A DNA stretch of 15,732 nt from JBGOUJ01 sp041477005 (GTDB lineage: Bacteria > Acidobacteriota > Terriglobia > Bryobacterales > JACQDG01), in NCBI GenBank assembly GCA_041477005.1, contig JBGOUJ010000110.1, forward strand, positions 1 to 15,732, in the 5' to 3' direction. Below are positions 6,138-15,200 of this stretch, in pieces. The notes under the pieces are model-generated. The model made no database searches, was not told the DNA's origin, and was given only the letters and a program-made list of their open reading frames with translations. Numbering within the stretch: position 1 is the first letter of the stretch; every line of letters begins with the position of its first letter. Position numbers and translations under genes: made by a program.

Positions 6138-8825
6138 TCATTCATAGCGCAAGGCGGTCATGGGGTCGACGCGCGTGGCGCGCAGGGCGGGGGGTAGCGC
6201 CGACAGGGCGCAGGCGAGCAGGAGACACGCCAGCGGGCCGGCTATGGTCCAGAAATCGGAAGGCTTCACACCGTAGAGCAGCGTGGCGACGAATCGCGAG
6301 GCGAAGATTCCGCCGGCTAAACCTACGCCGAGGCCGAGGGACGTGACCAACAGGACTTCGGAGACTACCAGGCGGACAACCGCTCCGGGGCGGGCGCCTA
6401 GGGCCAGGCGGATCCCGATCTCACGTGTGCGCTGGACGACGCTGTAGCTGAGGACCCCGTAGAGCCCGACGGCGGCCAGGACGATCGCGGCAATCGAAAA
6501 GAAACCGGAGAGCAGGGCTAGGAGACGTTCCTGCACGACCTTGTTGTCGACCAGCGTGGATTGCAGCGTCATGTCGGTCACGCGAAAAGCCGGATGGACG
6601 CGCGGCAATTCGTCGCGGAGCAGCGCCGCCAGGGCCGGGGGGTCGAGCGGCGTTCGCACCTGGAGCGACTCCCCGCCTCCCGGCTGAACCGGAACGTAGA
6701 CCGTCGGGGGCGTCGCCTCTCGGACGCTGTCGTACTTGGCGTCGCGGGCGACGCCAATGATGTCCTGGGCGACCAGCGTGTTTCCCCTGCCGAGGCGGAA
6801 GAAGCGCTTGCCGAGCGGGGTTTCGCCGGGGAAGAAGCGCCGGGCGAAGCTCTCGTTGACGATGACAGCGGATGGTGATTCCGGTTGCGCGTCGCGCGGC
6901 TCGAAATCCCGCCCATCGAGCAACCGAATGCGCATGGTTTGAAGGAAGCGCGGCGAGACCGGGAGATAGTTGGTATAGAAAGTCTGTACGGCCCGGCCGG
7001 GGATTCGGACGCTGTCCGAAGAGACGGAGCCGCTGAAGAGGCTCCACTCGGACAAGCTGGCCGACTCGATGCCGGGGGTTTCTCGGAGCCGGTCCAAGAG
7101 CCGGGACCACACGGCGTGGGCTTTCGGGCCGCCCTGCCGCAGATCCGGGGCTTCCACATTGACAACGACGAGGTGATTCCGGTCGAAGCCGAGGTCGGTG
7201 CGAACCAGTTTGCCGAAGCTCGCCAGAAACATCCCGCCGATGAACAGCACGACGAAGCTGAATGCGGTTTGGGCCGCTACCAGCGGGCGAAACAGACCGA
7301 TCCTGGCGCTCTGCTTGCCGCCGCCCGCCTTGAGCGCTTCATTCGGCGACACCGCCGACGCCCGAAAGGCCGGCGCGAGGCCGAACAGGATCGTCGTGAG
7401 GCTGCCGGCGGCGCCCACGAAAGCCAGCACGCGCCAGTCGAGGTGCAGGTCGAGCCAGACGGTCGTTTGCGAGGTCGATAGCATTCGGACCATGATCGGC
7501 GCGGCCTGGACCGCGAACAGCGCGCCCAGCAGGCACGAGGCGGCCGACAGGAGGGCGCTCTCGACGAGCACCTGCTGGATGAGCCGGCCTCGTCCGGCGC
7601 CGATCGAGATGCGGAGAGCCATCTCCCGGTCGCGGGCAGCGGCGCGGGCGATCAGCAGGCTGGCAACGTTGGAGCAGGCGATGAGCAGCACCAGGACCGC
7701 CACGAGCGCGAGGATCCACAACGGACGCTCGAAGTTCTGGCGCAGCCCGGATGGACCGTTGGCCGCCGATCGCAGGAAGACCGGGGTGTTGAGGAAGCGG
7801 TCGACGCGGTCGCGCGGCTCATCGGCGCGAAAGCCGGCGGCCCGCTCGCGGCGGAAGTTCGTAAAGACGGTCTGCAAGATCGCCCGCGCCTGGTCGGACG
7901 TTGCGCCGGGCTGCAAGCGGCCCCAGACCCGGAACCAGCTCCAGTTGGGGCTGGAGAGTGCGTCCGGCGCCCACATCATGTTGGGGACCCAAAAGTCGGT
8001 CCGGATGCCGGGCTCGACGCCCGTGAAGCCCTTCTCGGCGACCCCGATGATCTGGAGCTGCGTTTCCCGCAAGGTGAGCCAGCGGCCGAGTACGGCCGGG
8101 TTGCGGGCGAAGCGGCGCGCCCAGAAGTCGTAGCTCAGCACCGCGACGGGATGCTGGCCGGGCTTTTGGTCATCGGCGGCCGTTAGCAGGCGGCCCAGGG
8201 CCGGCTTCACGCCGAGGATGGGGAAGGCGTCTCCGGAGATCCCTTGCGCGTAGATTCTTTCGGGCCGGCCGCCGGCGTCGTCAAAGGTTGCCTCCCGCCT
8301 GGACTGGTAGCTCATGCCGAATAGCTGCACCTGCGCGCGGCTGGCGTCGCGCAGGCGCTCGAAGAGGGGGTAGTTGAAGGAGGCCTGGTCCTCGGCCGGG
8401 CCGGTGGCGGTCAGCGATCGGGACACCACGTAGATCAATCGCTGGGGATCGCTTACCGGAAGCGGGCGGAGAATCAGGGCGTCGATCAGGGAGAAAGCGG
8501 CGGTGCAGGCGCCGATGGCGAGCGACAGCGAGAGCAGCGCCGCGGCGGTGACGACGGCGTTCTTCCGGAGGAGGCGGAGGCCGAACAGGACGTCCTGGGC
8601 GATCCATTCTAGCCGGGAGAGGAGCTTGATCTCGCGGCTCGATTCGCGCACGTGAAGCCGGCTGCCCAGGCGCCGCCGCGCTTCTTCCTCCGCTTGCCGG
8701 GGCGCCATCCCGCGCCGGGTGAATTCTTCGGTCCTCGCCGCGAGGTGAAACTGGAGCTCATCCTCAAGGTCGCGATTCAAACGATCGCGCCGGAAAACGT
8801 TGACTAGACGCGAGAGCCACGACAT
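6138..8825 (-). CDS. ADOP-family duplicated orphan permease (MacB/FtsX type)
   Basis: The protein has 895 residues and the same order of parts as the other ADOP permeases. A soluble helical N-terminus (LEDELQFHLAARTEEFTRRGM, ARRRLGS) is followed by a first membrane helix at about 89-116 and a periplasmic MacB-like core at about 120-365. The first FtsX domain is at about 368-490, with NVASLLIARAAARDREMALRISIGAGRGR. A further helix lies at about 517-537, and a second core contains DGRDFEPRD and VIVNESFARRFFPGETPLGKR (about 637-675). The second FtsX domain is at 768-895, with QRTREIGIRLALGARPG. The ATG at 8825 is preceded by AGGAG (8832-8836) six nt away, which overlaps the PadR stop codon. No ATPase gene is adjacent and the substrate is unknown. 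A short repeat (6096-6118) lies directly behind the TGA stop. Confidence 0.93.
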   Translation of the reverse strand: MSWLSRLVNVFRRDRLNRDLEDELQFHLAARTEEFTRRGMAPRQAEEEARRRLGSRLHVRESSREIKLLSRLEWIAQDVLFGLRLLRKNAVVTAAALLSLSLAIGACTAAFSLIDALILRPLPVSDPQRLIYVVSRSLTATGPAEDQASFNYPLFERLRDASRAQVQLFGMSYQSRREATFDDAGGRPERIYAQGISGDAFPILGVKPALGRLLTAADDQKPGQHPVAVLSYDFWARRFARNPAVLGRWLTLRETQLQIIGVAEKGFTGVEPGIRTDFWVPNMMWAPDALSSPNWSWFRVWGRLQPGATSDQARAILQTVFTNFRRERAAGFRADEPRDRVDRFLNTPVFLRSAANGPSGLRQNFERPLWILALVAVLVLLIACSNVASLLIARAAARDREMALRISIGAGRGRLIQQVLVESALLSAASCLLGALFAVQAAPIMVRMLSTSQTTVWLDLHLDWRVLAFVGAAGSLTTILFGLAPAFRASAVSPNEALKAGGGKQSARIGLFRPLVAAQTAFSFVVLFIGGMFLASFGKLVRTDLGFDRNHLVVVNVEAPDLRQGGPKAHAVWSRLLDRLRETPGIESASLSEWSLFSGSVSSDSVRIPGRAVQTFYTNYLPVSPRFLQTMRIRLLDGRDFEPRDAQPESPSAVIVNESFARRFFPGETPLGKRFFRLGRGNTLVAQDIIGVARDAKYDSVREATPPTVYVPVQPGGGESLQVRTPLDPPALAALLRDELPRVHPAFRVTDMTLQSTLVDNKVVQERLLALLSGFFSIAAIVLAAVGLYGVLSYSVVQRTREIGIRLALGARPGAVVRLVVSEVLLVTSLGLGVGLAGGIFASRFVATLLYGVKPSDFWTIAGPLACLLLACALSALPPALRATRVDPMTALRYE

Positions 8826-8834
8826 CGCATTCTC

Positions 8835-9164
8835 CTAGGCGTACTTCAATACCCGCGCCACAGCCGCGTTGACGGCCATCCACCGCTCCTCTTCGGTTTC
8901 CAGGCGCTTCCGGCCTTGGGCGGTGATTTCGTAGACCCTGGCTCGGCGCTTGTTTGCGGTGGTCACCCACTTTGCCTTAATCCAGCCGGCCTCCTCCATG
9001 CGGTGGAGCGCCGGATAGAGCGAACCCTCTTCGACGCGGAGCACGTCTTCCGAGATCTCTTCAATCCGGACGGTGATGCCGTAGCCGTGTAGAGGGCCGC
9101 GGCGCGCGAGAACCTTCAGCACGAGGAGGGGAAGAGAGCCTTGAAAAGATTCCTGGCGGGCCAT
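8835..9164 (-). CDS. PadR-family transcriptional regulator (acidobacterial type), second pair
   Basis: The protein has 109 residues with a winged helix throughout. FQGSLPLLVLKVLARRGPLHGYGI at the N-terminus and VEEGSLYPALHRMEEAGWIKAKW are the PadR hallmarks; the wing follows with KRRARVYEITAQGRKRLE, and a C-terminal helix is likely for dimerisation. It forms an operon with the permease at 6138-8825, and its TAG stop sits in that gene's AGGAG. The ATG at 9164 has no Shine-Dalgarno sequence and lies only 8 nt after a good -10 box, so the transcript is probably leaderless or nearly so. An alternative start further in would cut into the first helix and is unlikely. Confidence 0.93.
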   Translation of the reverse strand: MARQESFQGSLPLLVLKVLARRGPLHGYGITVRIEEISEDVLRVEEGSLYPALHRMEEAGWIKAKWVTTANKRRARVYEITAQGRKRLETEEERWMAVNAAVARVLKYA

Positions 9165-9165
9165 G

Positions 9166-9201
9166 CTCAGTAATCTTACTCAGATGTCGATGCATTGTCA
9201 A
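9166..9201 (-). promoter_or_regulatory. Promoter and candidate PadR operator of the second PadR-ADOP operon
   Basis: On the minus strand -35 TTGACA (9196-9201, perfect consensus) and -10 TAAGAT (9173-9178) are separated by 17 bp. The 18-bp near-palindrome at 9166-9183 (half-sites of 8 bases, one mismatched pair) covers the -10 and reaches to within one base of the start codon. Bound there, a repressor would block RNA polymerase directly. The transcript would begin at or within a few bases of the ATG at 9164. Confidence 0.65.
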
Positions 9202-9283
9202 GGGCTCATAGAGTTGCGCCTGGAAGATGATCGGCCGGGAGAGTTCCCCTTCCGGGCAGAGATCCCTGATAAAGTATTCGACG

Positions 9284-10270
9284 ATGCGTCCCATCGTGCT
9301 CCTTCTCCTGCTCTCGCCCCTGGTGTCGGCGCAGTACCGCCTGTACACCTGCATGAGGACTTCGCGAGACTGGGTCGTAGGCGCCAAGCTTCTCCCCAGC
9401 GGGATTTTCGTCAAACCTCCGTCAGGCGTGTGGGAACATGCCGGTTATTACCATCCCGCCATTTCCGCGCTCGACTATGACGCGCGGGACCCCTCCACCC
9501 TCTACCTGGCCGCCGGGAACGGCTTGATCCGCGCTTCGGGCTTCGGGCGCTCCTGGAAGATCCTGACCGGCTACGAGGTGACGGAACTGCGGGACCTGAC
9601 CGTAGACCGCAATGCCCCGGGTACGATCTACTTCGCGTACGCCGCGGGCATCCGCGTCAGCCGGGACGCGGGGGCCACGTGGCAGGACGCCGACAGCGGA
9701 CTCAGGAGGAAGTACACCGAGTCGATCCGCGTCGACCGCCGGCACGCCGGACGACTGGTGGCCGGGACCGAAGACGGCCTGTTCCTCAGTGACGACGGAG
9801 GCCGGTCGTGGCGGCGCGCCGGCGCGGCCGGCTTCCAGGTGATGCACGTCGAGCAGTCGCCACAGGACCCTTGTTTGTGGCTCGCGGTCACACAGGGAGG
9901 CGGGGCCTTCGTTTCGCGGGACTGCGGGCAGAGCTTCGAGAACCTCGGCAACGTGGGCGTCGGCCGCAACCTTTACGACATCTCCTTCGACCCGACCTCC
10001 TCGGGACGCATCGCGCTGGCCGGCTGGGGACCCGGCGTGGTGGTTACCGAGGACGGGGGAAAAACGTGGCAAATGCGAAATACCGGCCTGCCCAGAACGG
10101 ACGTCTGGAGCGTGGCATTCGACCCGGTCAAGCCGGGCCGGCTCTATGCAAGCGTGCATGAAGAGGCGCTTTACGTCTCCGAAGACCGCGGCTTGAGCTG
10201 GAAGAAAGATGGCCTCGAGGGGAGCGTGGTCTTCCGCATGATGTTTGTGCCCGAGGAGGCCGGCCGATGA
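9284..10270 (+). CDS. Secreted Asp-box (BNR) beta-propeller protein
   Basis: I chose the ATG at 9284 because it starts a clear signal peptide (MRPIVLLLLLSPLVSA, cleavage likely before Gln17); the longer frame from 9227 would bury it. The 328-residue product carries regularly spaced Asp boxes (SxDxGxTW type): SRDAGATW at 126-133, SDDGGRSW at 169-176, SRDCGQSF at 211-218, TEDGGKTW at 255-262 and SEDRGLSW at 299-306, plus a degenerate one at 84-91. Spacing of about 43 residues indicates a beta-propeller of the sialidase/Vps10-like class. Asp boxes are structural, and no sialidase active-site arginines can be assigned, so a binding or scaffold role is as likely as an enzymatic one. It ends ATGA-overlapped with the next gene. 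No convincing Shine-Dalgarno precedes the start. Confidence 0.85.
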   Translation: MRPIVLLLLLSPLVSAQYRLYTCMRTSRDWVVGAKLLPSGIFVKPPSGVWEHAGYYHPAISALDYDARDPSTLYLAAGNGLIRASGFGRSWKILTGYEVTELRDLTVDRNAPGTIYFAYAAGIRVSRDAGATWQDADSGLRRKYTESIRVDRRHAGRLVAGTEDGLFLSDDGGRSWRRAGAAGFQVMHVEQSPQDPCLWLAVTQGGGAFVSRDCGQSFENLGNVGVGRNLYDISFDPTSSGRIALAGWGPGVVVTEDGGKTWQMRNTGLPRTDVWSVAFDPVKPGRLYASVHEEALYVSEDRGLSWKKDGLEGSVVFRMMFVPEEAGR

Positions 10271-12075
10271 AGCGCTGGATCGGTTGCCTGCTCCTGCTCG
10301 CTCCGCTGCTCGGCGCCGAGGCCCCGCCGTTTCGACAGCGCGCCCGGTCGGTCGTGGAGTTCTACGCCCACCCGAAGGGTCGGGGAGACTACGGCTACGC
10401 CACGATTGCGGCCAAACTCTCGTTGGGCGAGGACCTGCCGTGGTGCTCGCGGCGGTTGCAGGAGATGCTGGCGGCCGGACCTTCGGGCGACATGTTCTGG
10501 ATGTTCCCGGTGACCGCCGTCGCCTACGTCGACCGGGGGCAGTTGACCGTCGAAGCGCGCCAGGCGCTGCGCCAGGCCTGGAAGAGCTACATGCCGTATC
10601 GCGGCGATACGGAGAATCACTGGCTGCTCTACTACACCAGCCTCTACCTGATGGCCCAACTGTGGCCCGGAGATGCCGGCGACGCCTGGTACACCGGGAA
10701 ATCGTCGGAGGAGAACCTCCGCGAAGCCGGGGAATGGATCGAGTCCTGGGTGCGGCTGACGACCACGCGCGGGCAGGGCGAGTACGACTGCACGCATTAT
10801 ATGGGCGTTTACCTGCTCCCGATGTCGTACTTGGCGGCGTGGGCGAAGGACCCGGCGATGAAGAAGCGGGCCGCCATGATGCTGGACTATCTCATCGCCG
10901 ATTACGCCGCCGAGAATCTGGATGGACTGTACGTCGGCGCCCACGCTCGCACCGACGATCGCCAGGTTCTCGAAAAGTGGGCCGGCGTTTCGAGCGACTT
11001 CGGCTGGCTGCTGTTCGGATTGGGACACCCGCTCGATCCTCCCCAGGGCTACCCGCTCTATTACCTGCTGGCGAGCGCGTACGAGCCGCCGGAGATCCTT
11101 CGAAGAATCGCCACGGACCGCTCCCAGCCCTACACCCACTACGAGCGCAAGCGGACGCGGAACCGCTGGCGCTTTTTCGACGAGCGGCACGGGCCGGTGT
11201 ACAAGACCACCTACATTCGCCGCGAGTACGCGGTGGGTTCCGACCAGGGAGGCGTGCTGCAGCCGATCCAGCAGCACTCCTGGGACGTGACGTGGTGGGC
11301 GCCGGACCCGCGCGGCGTCCAGAACACCTTCTTCACGCTCCACCCGTACTCCTCGCTGCACGAATTGCAGACCTACTTCACCTTCGGTCCCGATGCCGCT
11401 ACCGAGGAGGTGGTGCGCTCGAAGAAAACCTACGACTCGCCGGACAAGTTCCTGGGCGGCTCTCCCTACGAGAAGATTTTCCAGAATGAGGATACGGTCA
11501 TCGTGCTCTATGACATCCCGCCGGGGACCCGTTTTCCGCACATCAACGGCTTCTTCTCGAAAGACCTCGCGGCCGTGCGGGAGGATCCGTCGGGTTGGAT
11601 CTTTGCCCGCGGCGGGGAAGCGCTGATCGCCTGCCGGCCGCTCCAGCCTTACGACTGGCGACCTCTGGCGGATGGCGGGCGGCGGCTGTTCAGCCCGCAC
11701 CTGAAAAACGGCGCGATCGTGCAGGTGGCGGCGGCGTCGGAGTTCCCCGGCATGGAGGCGTTTCGCCGGGCGATTCTCGATTTGCCGCTGGAGATCCGCC
11801 TGGAGCCCGAGCCCACCGTGCGGTTCCACTCGCTCCGGGGCCGCACGCTGGAGTTCACCTGGGGGCAAACGCCGAGAGTGGATGGCCAGGCGGTGGACTA
11901 TGCGGCGTGGCCGCTGTTCGGAGGGCCTTTCGTCGAGGCGGCGGTGGATTCTCAAAAGCTCGTTCTCAAGCATGGCCAGCTCCGCAGGACGCTGGACTTT
12001 ACCACTCTGACTGTCCGGGATGAGGGCGAAACGGGCCCATCAACAAAAGCGCCGGCCGGGAACCCAGGCCGTTGA
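10267..12075 (+). CDS. Secreted protein of unknown function, possibly alpha/alpha-toroid lyase-like
   Basis: The protein has 602 residues with a signal peptide (MKRWIGCLLLLAPLLGAEA, cut likely after Ala19). ATG at 10267 overlaps the TGA of the propeller gene (ATGA), with AGGAGG at 10254-10259 seven nt upstream. The first ~290 residues are rich in Trp, Tyr and amphipathic helices, with conspicuous conserved-looking clusters ENHW (116-119) and EYDCTHYMGVYLLPM (172-186). The rest (about 300-580) looks beta-rich. A helical toroid followed by a beta-sandwich with Asn/His/Tyr in the helical part resembles heparinase II/III-like and alginate-lyase-like polysaccharide lyases. This is inference from layout; I do not recognise the family and it could be a non-catalytic or unrelated secreted protein. 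The final ~20 residues are Gly/Pro-rich and probably disordered. Confidence 0.8.
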   Translation: MKRWIGCLLLLAPLLGAEAPPFRQRARSVVEFYAHPKGRGDYGYATIAAKLSLGEDLPWCSRRLQEMLAAGPSGDMFWMFPVTAVAYVDRGQLTVEARQALRQAWKSYMPYRGDTENHWLLYYTSLYLMAQLWPGDAGDAWYTGKSSEENLREAGEWIESWVRLTTTRGQGEYDCTHYMGVYLLPMSYLAAWAKDPAMKKRAAMMLDYLIADYAAENLDGLYVGAHARTDDRQVLEKWAGVSSDFGWLLFGLGHPLDPPQGYPLYYLLASAYEPPEILRRIATDRSQPYTHYERKRTRNRWRFFDERHGPVYKTTYIRREYAVGSDQGGVLQPIQQHSWDVTWWAPDPRGVQNTFFTLHPYSSLHELQTYFTFGPDAATEEVVRSKKTYDSPDKFLGGSPYEKIFQNEDTVIVLYDIPPGTRFPHINGFFSKDLAAVREDPSGWIFARGGEALIACRPLQPYDWRPLADGGRRLFSPHLKNGAIVQVAAASEFPGMEAFRRAILDLPLEIRLEPEPTVRFHSLRGRTLEFTWGQTPRVDGQAVDYAAWPLFGGPFVEAAVDSQKLVLKHGQLRRTLDFTTLTVRDEGETGPSTKAPAGNPGR

Positions 12076-12192
12076 TCGGCCGATCGCTAAGGACAACGAA
12101 TAACGCCGCCGTCCGTCTACATCGGGCCCTTCGATCAGGCGGTCCATAGGCGGCGCGGGAAGTGTGAGTCAAGACCAAGCAGTGGCGCCTCG

Positions 12193-12220
12193 AAAAAAAG
12201 GGCGGCTCAGGGACCCGCCC
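12193..12220 (-). terminator. Intrinsic terminator of the TonB-dependent receptor gene
   Basis: Read on the minus strand: GGGCGG (12215-12220), a 9-nt loop, CCGCCC (12200-12205), then seven T (12193-12199). It starts 30 bp after the receptor stop codon. On the + strand it lacks a T-run, so it serves mainly the minus-strand gene. The remainder of the 12076-12250 gap has no gene; a small GGCCG/CGGCC palindrome overlaps the end of the upstream + strand gene. Confidence 0.75.
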
Positions 12221-12250
12221 CACTCCTATGGTCTTTGATTGCAGCGGAGA

Positions 12251-15200
12251 CTACCAGTTCACGCGCAGGCCCATCGTGACGATACGCGGACCTAACTGCG
12301 GAGCAGTGACCTGGCCGAAGTTGGAGGCCGTGAGCGTTCCAACGATGCCGCCGAAGCGGGTCCGGTTGAAGGGATTGAACATGTCGGCCCGATACTCGAA
12401 CTCCACCTTATGGCGATCGTTCTCGATGATCCGGGTTCGCTTCACGATACCGACGTTCTCGTTGTACACCGCCGGCTGGCGGAAGTCGTTGAAGTAGCGG
12501 GAGGCGGAGCCGAACGCGAACTGCCCGGGAATGTCGAATGCGCTCCGGTTGTAGACCTGCCGCTGGTTCGGGTTACGCGGATCGTAGCTGCTGCTGTCAA
12601 GACCAGTCCCGAAGGCCTGCCCGGTCGTGTTCGCTTTCTTGAAGTTAGTGAAGAGCACCCCGGCGCCCAGCGTGTTGGGAGCCGAGAGCGCGATGAGGGT
12701 CCCGCTACGGTATTGACCGGCCCAGTTGAGGGTCCAGCCTCCGACTATTCGCCGCACCACGGCATTCGAACCGGAAAGGAACCTCTGACCGCGCCCGAAG
12801 GGCAGGTCATAGGACCAGAGCACGTTGAGCGTGTGCGGAATGTCGTACCGGAGAAGGTCCTTCTCCGCCTTCCCGCGGTTGTAGCTGTCCTGGTTTTCTT
12901 CCTGGAACGCGGTCTGCGTGTAGCTGCCGTCGGAGAGCGACTTCGACCAGGTGTAGGCGACAAACAGCACTAAATTGCTGAACCGTTTCTCTACTTTCGT
13001 CTGCAAGCTGTCATACCAGGAGCGGCCCACCGCGCCGTAGTGATCGGGAACATCAAAGAACTGCGGGTAGGGTCGCAGGGCTTGGGCCAGCGTGCCGGTG
13101 AACGTGGAGAAGGGCTTCTTGAAGCCGGCCGCCGCCACTTCCGGGTCGTTGATGTCCTTGGTCAGCAGCGGACCCAGCGCCAGCCGGCTCGGAGCGACTT
13201 GGTTCAACTGCGTCGTCGGATTCAAATTGTACCCGCGGTGTCCCACATAGGCGATGTCCCAGACAAATCCCTTAGGCAGTTCGCGCTGGATGGTGATATT
13301 CCAGTTCTGGATCCTCGGCGCGATGCCCGAGCGCGGGCTCAGGTACCAGGGAGACTGGTTGTTCGCGAAGCTGGGATCGATGACCGGCGGAGGAACGAAA
13401 CCGGCAGCCGGCTGGAATCCGCCGTCCCAGTTGAACGCGGGGGAGAAACCATCGGGGCTGATTCGCTGCGGCGATGCACCGAATCCCAGCGCACAGCCCA
13501 GGCAGAAGCCGCCGGTGACGTGGTTCCCCGCGGCGTAGTAGATGCCATAGGATCCCCGGGCCACCGTCTTCTTGTTCAACTGGTACGCGGCGCCGATCCG
13601 CGGACCGAACTCTTTGTAGTCGATGTCAGCGAAGCGCTTGGCGTTGATGCGGCCCTGACCGAAGCCCGCGTAGGCCAACGCGCCGGGCAGATTGTCTGCG
13701 CGCGGATTGGGCAGCTTCGGATTGAAGGATGTAAAGACGCCCAGCGGGCTGTACCGCGCCAACGGCAAATCATAGCGCAGGCCGAGGTTCAGCGTCAGTT
13801 TCGGAGTCAGCTTGAAGTTGTCATTAAAATAAGCCGCCTGGTAGCCGTAGCGGGCTGAGTCATTGAACTGAGGCAGGGCAATGTTCAACTGCGAAAAATT
13901 AGCAGTGCCCAGGAGGAAGCTGGCGAACGCGTTGCCCGTCGTTGACAGGCGCAGCGGGTCGCCGGTCTGCAGGCGGTCAAAATCGAACTGGCCTTGAGAG
14001 CCGGCCTGGTCGATCACGGGGCCGTAGGTGCGGTTGCGGCGGAAGTCGCCGCCGATCTTCATCTCGTGCCGGCCGCGCAGCCACGACACGCCTCCGGAGG
14101 CATGGTTGGTCATGTTGAACTGCGTGCCGACCGTCTTGTTGCCGTTCGTGTTGGCGAAGCCGAGGAGGTTGTCGGCGCCGCGGAAGAAGATGGAAGGAAA
14201 CGCATCAAAGGCTACGCCCTTCAGGCCGATCTTGGAGGCAAAGCCCTGCTGGTCGAGGTCCGCCCACCCGGTCCTGGTGTTGCTGTAGCCGTAGGTAACG
14301 TGAACCACCACGTTGGGTTTCACGATCCAGTCGTGGTTCACGCGGATGTAGTCGGGCTTGATGTAGTCGTTCTTCAGCGCGGCCGATAGCGGTCCGGTGA
14401 AGTTGGTGACGTTCACGTTGTACCAGCGCTCCAGGCTGTACCAGAAGCTGGTGCGATGCTTGTCGGTGAAGGAGTGGTCAATCTTGAAGCTGTGCATGTC
14501 ACGGTCCAGCGTCGAAGTGTTGACCGTGAGGTAGTTGTTCACGATGCCGCCCAGCGACGGCGCCGGTATCAGCGGCAGGATGTTCTTTGAGACCGCGCTG
14601 AACTGGCTCTGCGGGATCTGGTTGTTCGGGAAGGGCGTGCGTGCGGCTGTCGATCCGGAGCCCGTGATGCTGGCGGGGTCGTAAATGGTCAGGGGGATCT
14701 CGCCGAAGTCGCCATTGCGCATCCGCGCCGTTGGAATCGTCGCCTGGGTGTTGGTGACGACCGTGGGTCGCTTGTCTTTTACGTAGGTGTAATAGAAAAA
14801 CGTCTTGTTGCGCCCGTTGTACAGCTTGGGGATGTAGACCGGCCCGCCGAGCGAGATTCCGTATTCGGTGAAGTAAGACTTTGCCGGCGCGTTCGTGGTG
14901 AGGTTCCGCAGCCAACCGTTCGAGCCCCACAGGTGGTCGCGGCGCAGGTTGTCAAACACCGTTCCGTGGAAGTCATTGGTGCCGGACTTCGTCAGGAACA
15001 GTTCGATACCGCCGCCGGTACGCCCGTATTCGGCGGAGAAGCTGTTGGTCAGCAGCTTGAACTCGCCGAACTGCTCGGCGGAGGGAAAGTAGAAGACCAC
15101 TCCGCCCGACTCGGGAATCGTCAAGCTGGCGCCATCAATCATGACCTCTTTGGCGCGGCGGGAGCCGCCGTTGATCGAGGAGTCGCCCGAGCCGTTGTTC

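Noticed and set aside
9227..9283. N-terminal extension of the propeller gene from an ATG at 9227
   Set aside because: It would place 19 polar residues before an otherwise well-formed signal peptide, so the ATG at 9284 is preferred.
10171..11973. 600-codon open frame on the minus strand opposite the propeller and toroid genes
   Set aside because: Its Arg/Pro/His-rich product has no recognisable domain, while the + strand genes have signal peptides, Asp boxes and an ATGA junction. It is a GC-skewed shadow.
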